A stretch of DNA of 64,000 nucleotides, from NCBI RefSeq assembly GCF_000444875.1, contig NC_021985.1:7150170-7214169 (forward strand), given 5' to 3'. Positions 61,983 through 64,000 of the stretch are shown in pieces. The notes under the pieces are model-generated. The model was given only the letters and a program-made list of their open reading frames with translations. It was not told where the DNA came from and did not search any database. The first letter of the stretch is position 1. Every line of letters begins with the position of its first letter. The DNA is from Streptomyces collinus Tu 365. GTDB lineage: Bacteria > Actinomycetota > Actinomycetes > Streptomycetales > Streptomycetaceae. Both the position numbers and the translations under genes were made by a program.

Positions 61983-62915
61983 GTGGCCGAGTCACAGCCC
62001 GTGGTCGTCGAACCGGCCCGGACCGCCGTGTTCCTGGTGCTCACCGTGCGGCAGGGCCGCGAGGAGACGGTCCGCGGTCTGCTGGAGGACGTCTCGAGCC
62101 TGTGCCGCTCGGTCGCCTTCCGCGCACCCGGTGAACAGCTCAGCTGTGTCGTCGGCATCGGCTCGGCCGTCTGGGACCGGCTGTTCGGCGGCCCGCGGCC
62201 ACAGGGGCTGCACCCGTTCGCCGAACTACAGGGGAACCGCCATCACGCGCCGGCCACCCCGGGAGACCTGCTCTTCCACGTCCGGGCCCGCCACATGGAC
62301 CTGTGCTTCGAACTCGCCAAGCTGTTCCTGGACCGGCTGAGCGGCGCGGTCACGGTCGTGGACGAGGTCCATTCCTTCAAGTACTTCGACGAGCGGGACC
62401 TGCTCGGGTTCGTCGACGGCAGCGAGAACCCCGAGGGACGGCTCGCCGACGCGGCGGTCTTCATCGGCGACGAGGACCCCGCCTTCGCCGGCGGCAGCTA
62501 CGTGACCGTGCAGAAGTACCTGCACGACCTGGCGGCGTGGAACGCCCTGCCGGCGGAGGAGCAGGAGCGGGTCATCGGGCGCACGAAGCTCGCCAACGTC
62601 GAACTGCCCGACGACGTCAAGCCCGCCGACTCCCACGTGGCGCTGAACACCGTCACCGACGAGAACGGCGACGAGCGCAAGATCGTGCGCGAGAACATGC
62701 CGTTCGGCACCCTGGGCGAGGGCGAGTTCGGCACGTACTTCATCGGCTACGCGCGCACCCCCGACGTGACCGAGCAGATGCTGCGGCACATGTTCCTCGG
62801 CGACGCCGGGGCCTCGCACGACCGGATCCTCGACTACTCGACCCCGGTCACCGGGTGCCTGTTCCACGTGCCGACGGCCACCTTCCTCGACGACCTGCCC
62901 CCTGCTCCCGGCTGA
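61983..62915 (+). CDS. DyP-type haem peroxidase
   Basis: A 310-aa dye-decolourising peroxidase, resembling the B class (DypB/YfeX). The catalytic aspartate is in LGFVDGSENP, the proximal haem histidine in PADSHVALN, and the distal arginine and asparagine in KIVRENMPFG. No Tat or Sec signal, so the enzyme is cytosolic or loaded into an encapsulin. The GTG at 61983 follows GAGGAGG; an ATG at 61914 is rejected. It stands alone after tRNA-Pro copy 3. Physiological substrate unknown. Confidence 0.92.
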   Translation: MAESQPVVVEPARTAVFLVLTVRQGREETVRGLLEDVSSLCRSVAFRAPGEQLSCVVGIGSAVWDRLFGGPRPQGLHPFAELQGNRHHAPATPGDLLFHVRARHMDLCFELAKLFLDRLSGAVTVVDEVHSFKYFDERDLLGFVDGSENPEGRLADAAVFIGDEDPAFAGGSYVTVQKYLHDLAAWNALPAEEQERVIGRTKLANVELPDDVKPADSHVALNTVTDENGDERKIVRENMPFGTLGEGEFGTYFIGYARTPDVTEQMLRHMFLGDAGASHDRILDYSTPVTGCLFHVPTATFLDDLPPAPG

Positions 62916-62988
62916 GCGGTCCGGGCGGTACGTCCGCACCGCCGGACCGGCGCGCCGCGGCTGCACCGGCCGGGTCGGCGGTGCGCGG

Positions 62989-63699
62989 TCAGTCCCGCGC
63001 CGCCCACAGGCTGCGCACGTGCCCCAGGTGCCGGGTCATGATCTCGGCCACGGCCTTCTCGTCGCGCTCCAGCAACGCGTCGAGGAGTTCCAGGTGTTCC
63101 TCGGCCGAGGCCAGCAGGCGGCCGGCCTCGACCAGGGCGGTGAGGCCGTAGAGGCGGGAACGGCCGCGCAGGTCGGCGACCACCTCGACCAGGTGGGCGT
63201 TGCCGGCCAGGGCGAGCAGTCCCAGGTGGAAGCGGGTGTCGGCCTCGACGTAGGCGATCAGGTCGCCCGCGGCGGCCGCGGCGACGATCTCCCGGGCCGC
63301 CGGGCGCAGGGCCTCCAGGGAGACCCGGTCGGCCGTGCGGGCCAGGGCCACCACCGTCGGGATCTCGACGAGCGCGCGGACGTGGGTGTACTCGTCCAAT
63401 TGCCGGTCGGAGACGGCGGTGACCCGGAAGCCCTTGTTCGGCACCGTGTCGACGAGGCCCTCCTTGGCGAGGTCGAGCATCGCCTCCCGCACCGGTGTCG
63501 CCGAGACACCGAAGCGGGAGGCGAGCGAGGGGGCCGAGTAGACCTCGCCCGGGCGCAGTTCGCCCGCGATCAGCGCGGCCCGCAGCGCGTCCGCGACCCG
63601 CTCGCGGTAACTGCTCCGCCGGCCGCCCAGCCGGGGCAGCACGGGCGCGCTCGTGTCCGCGCCCTGGGTGGACGGGGTCTGTGCCATGTCACGCATCAT
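62989..63699 (-). CDS. GntR-family regulator (FadR/FCD type)
   Basis: A 236-aa regulator: an N-terminal winged HTH (residues about 28-95, GVSATPVREAMLDLAKEGLV) followed by an all-helical FCD ligand domain. No ribosome site is visible at the ATG (63699); with TAGACT a few bases upstream the transcript might be leaderless. It lies 32 bp downstream of a proline-racemase-family gene on the same strand. FCD regulators commonly bind organic or amino acids, so control of proline or hydroxyproline breakdown is likely. Confidence 0.9.
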   Translation of the reverse strand: MMRDMAQTPSTQGADTSAPVLPRLGGRRSSYRERVADALRAALIAGELRPGEVYSAPSLASRFGVSATPVREAMLDLAKEGLVDTVPNKGFRVTAVSDRQLDEYTHVRALVEIPTVVALARTADRVSLEALRPAAREIVAAAAAGDLIAYVEADTRFHLGLLALAGNAHLVEVVADLRGRSRLYGLTALVEAGRLLASAEEHLELLDALLERDEKAVAEIMTRHLGHVRSLWAARD

Positions 63700-63731
63700 C
63701 GAAGTCTAGTCGGTGTCCGCGGGGGTGGTGG

Positions 63732-64000
63732 CTAGAGGACGAACCCCTCCGGGAACGGATCGGACGGGTCGAGCAGGTACTGGGCGGTGCCGGTGATCCA
63801 GGCGCGGCCGGTGAAGCTCGGCAGCACGGCCGGGACACCGGCGACCTCGGTGGTGCCCAGCAGCCGGCCCGTGAACCGGGTGCCGATGAACGACTCGTTC
63901 TCGAACTCGGTGTGCAACGGCAGTTCGCCCCGCGCGTGCAGCTGCGCCATGCGCGCGCTCGTCCCCGTGCCGCAGGGCGAGCGGTCGAACCAGCCGGGGT
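63732..64000 (-). CDS. Proline racemase/4-hydroxyproline 2-epimerase family, partial
   Basis: Only the C-terminal 89 codons are inside the window; the gene continues to the right. The second catalytic cysteine is visible in SPCGTGTSARMAQLHARG, followed by FIGTRFTGRL and the family ending (ITGTAQYLLDPSDPFPEGF). Racemase and epimerase versus dehydratase cannot be decided without the first active-site residue, but a Cys here argues for racemase or epimerase. The GntR regulator follows 32 bp later, consistent with a hydroxyproline catabolic operon. Confidence 0.85.
   Translation of the reverse strand, partial: PGWFDRSPCGTGTSARMAQLHARGELPLHTEFENESFIGTRFTGRLLGTTEVAGVPAVLPSFTGRAWITGTAQYLLDPSDPFPEGFVL

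Overview
The window is a piece of a Streptomyces chromosome. GC content is very high throughout, third codon positions are almost all G or C, GTG and TTG starts are common, and typical Streptomyces modules are present: a conservon, a DUF574-type methyltransferase, MASE1 and SpoIIE-type proteins, and a CUT1 sugar importer without its own ATPase. It holds about 58 protein genes or gene remnants and three identical proline tRNA genes (anticodon GGG) at 11.1, 28.4 and 61.7 kb. There are no rRNA genes, no CRISPR arrays and no intact transposases.

Layout. 1-5.7 kb: the end of a metallo-beta-lactamase-fold hydrolase, then a conservon (CvnA-B-C-D plus a GAF protein), which is a membrane-linked GTPase switch. 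5.9-8.2 kb: threonine dehydrogenase and 2-amino-3-ketobutyrate CoA ligase, which turn threonine into glycine and acetyl-CoA. 8.2-11.0 kb: two regulators, a GNAT enzyme, a YjbR-fold protein and an MFS remnant. 11.1-20.2 kb: tRNA-Pro, a MASE1 membrane protein, a GAF-SpoIIE phosphatase, a COG4705 membrane protein, a Nudix-type protein, an amidohydrolase plus glutamine-synthetase-like pair (a split FluG arrangement), a SAM methyltransferase with a decayed paralogue 1 kb away, and a HAD phosphatase. 20.4-28.3 kb: DUF3140, Dps, a lipase-like hydrolase, thiolase plus acyl-CoA ligase, a TauE/SafE exporter, the cobalamin genes cobK and cobF, and a DUF309 protein.

28.4-47.3 kb is the most unusual part. 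It begins at the second tRNA-Pro, whose normal 3' flank is replaced by a possible integrase remnant. It then carries a run of conflict or programmed-death genes: a caspase-STAND ATPase overlapping a 14-blade WD40 protein and an alpha/beta hydrolase; a macro-domain protein; a kinase, PP2C phosphatase and VWA triad resembling the TerY-P triad; a RES toxin with an Xre/MbcA/ParS-type antitoxin; a very large CHAT protease interrupted by a one-base frameshift in a C5 tract; and a small membrane coiled-coil protein. I read this as a defence or self-death island in which NAD+/ADP-ribose chemistry (RES, macro) sits beside proteases (caspase, CHAT) and phospho-signalling.

47.4-64 kb returns to metabolism: an APC permease, two divergent sugar ABC importers (CUT1 type and CUT2 type), two Gfo/Idh/MocA dehydrogenases behind a palindromic operator, a cupin protein, a membrane protein, a TetR/MFS efflux pair with three operator-like palindromes, the third tRNA-Pro, a DyP peroxidase, and a GntR regulator downstream of a partial proline-racemase-family gene. 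Functions come from motifs and architecture read by eye; no database search was run.
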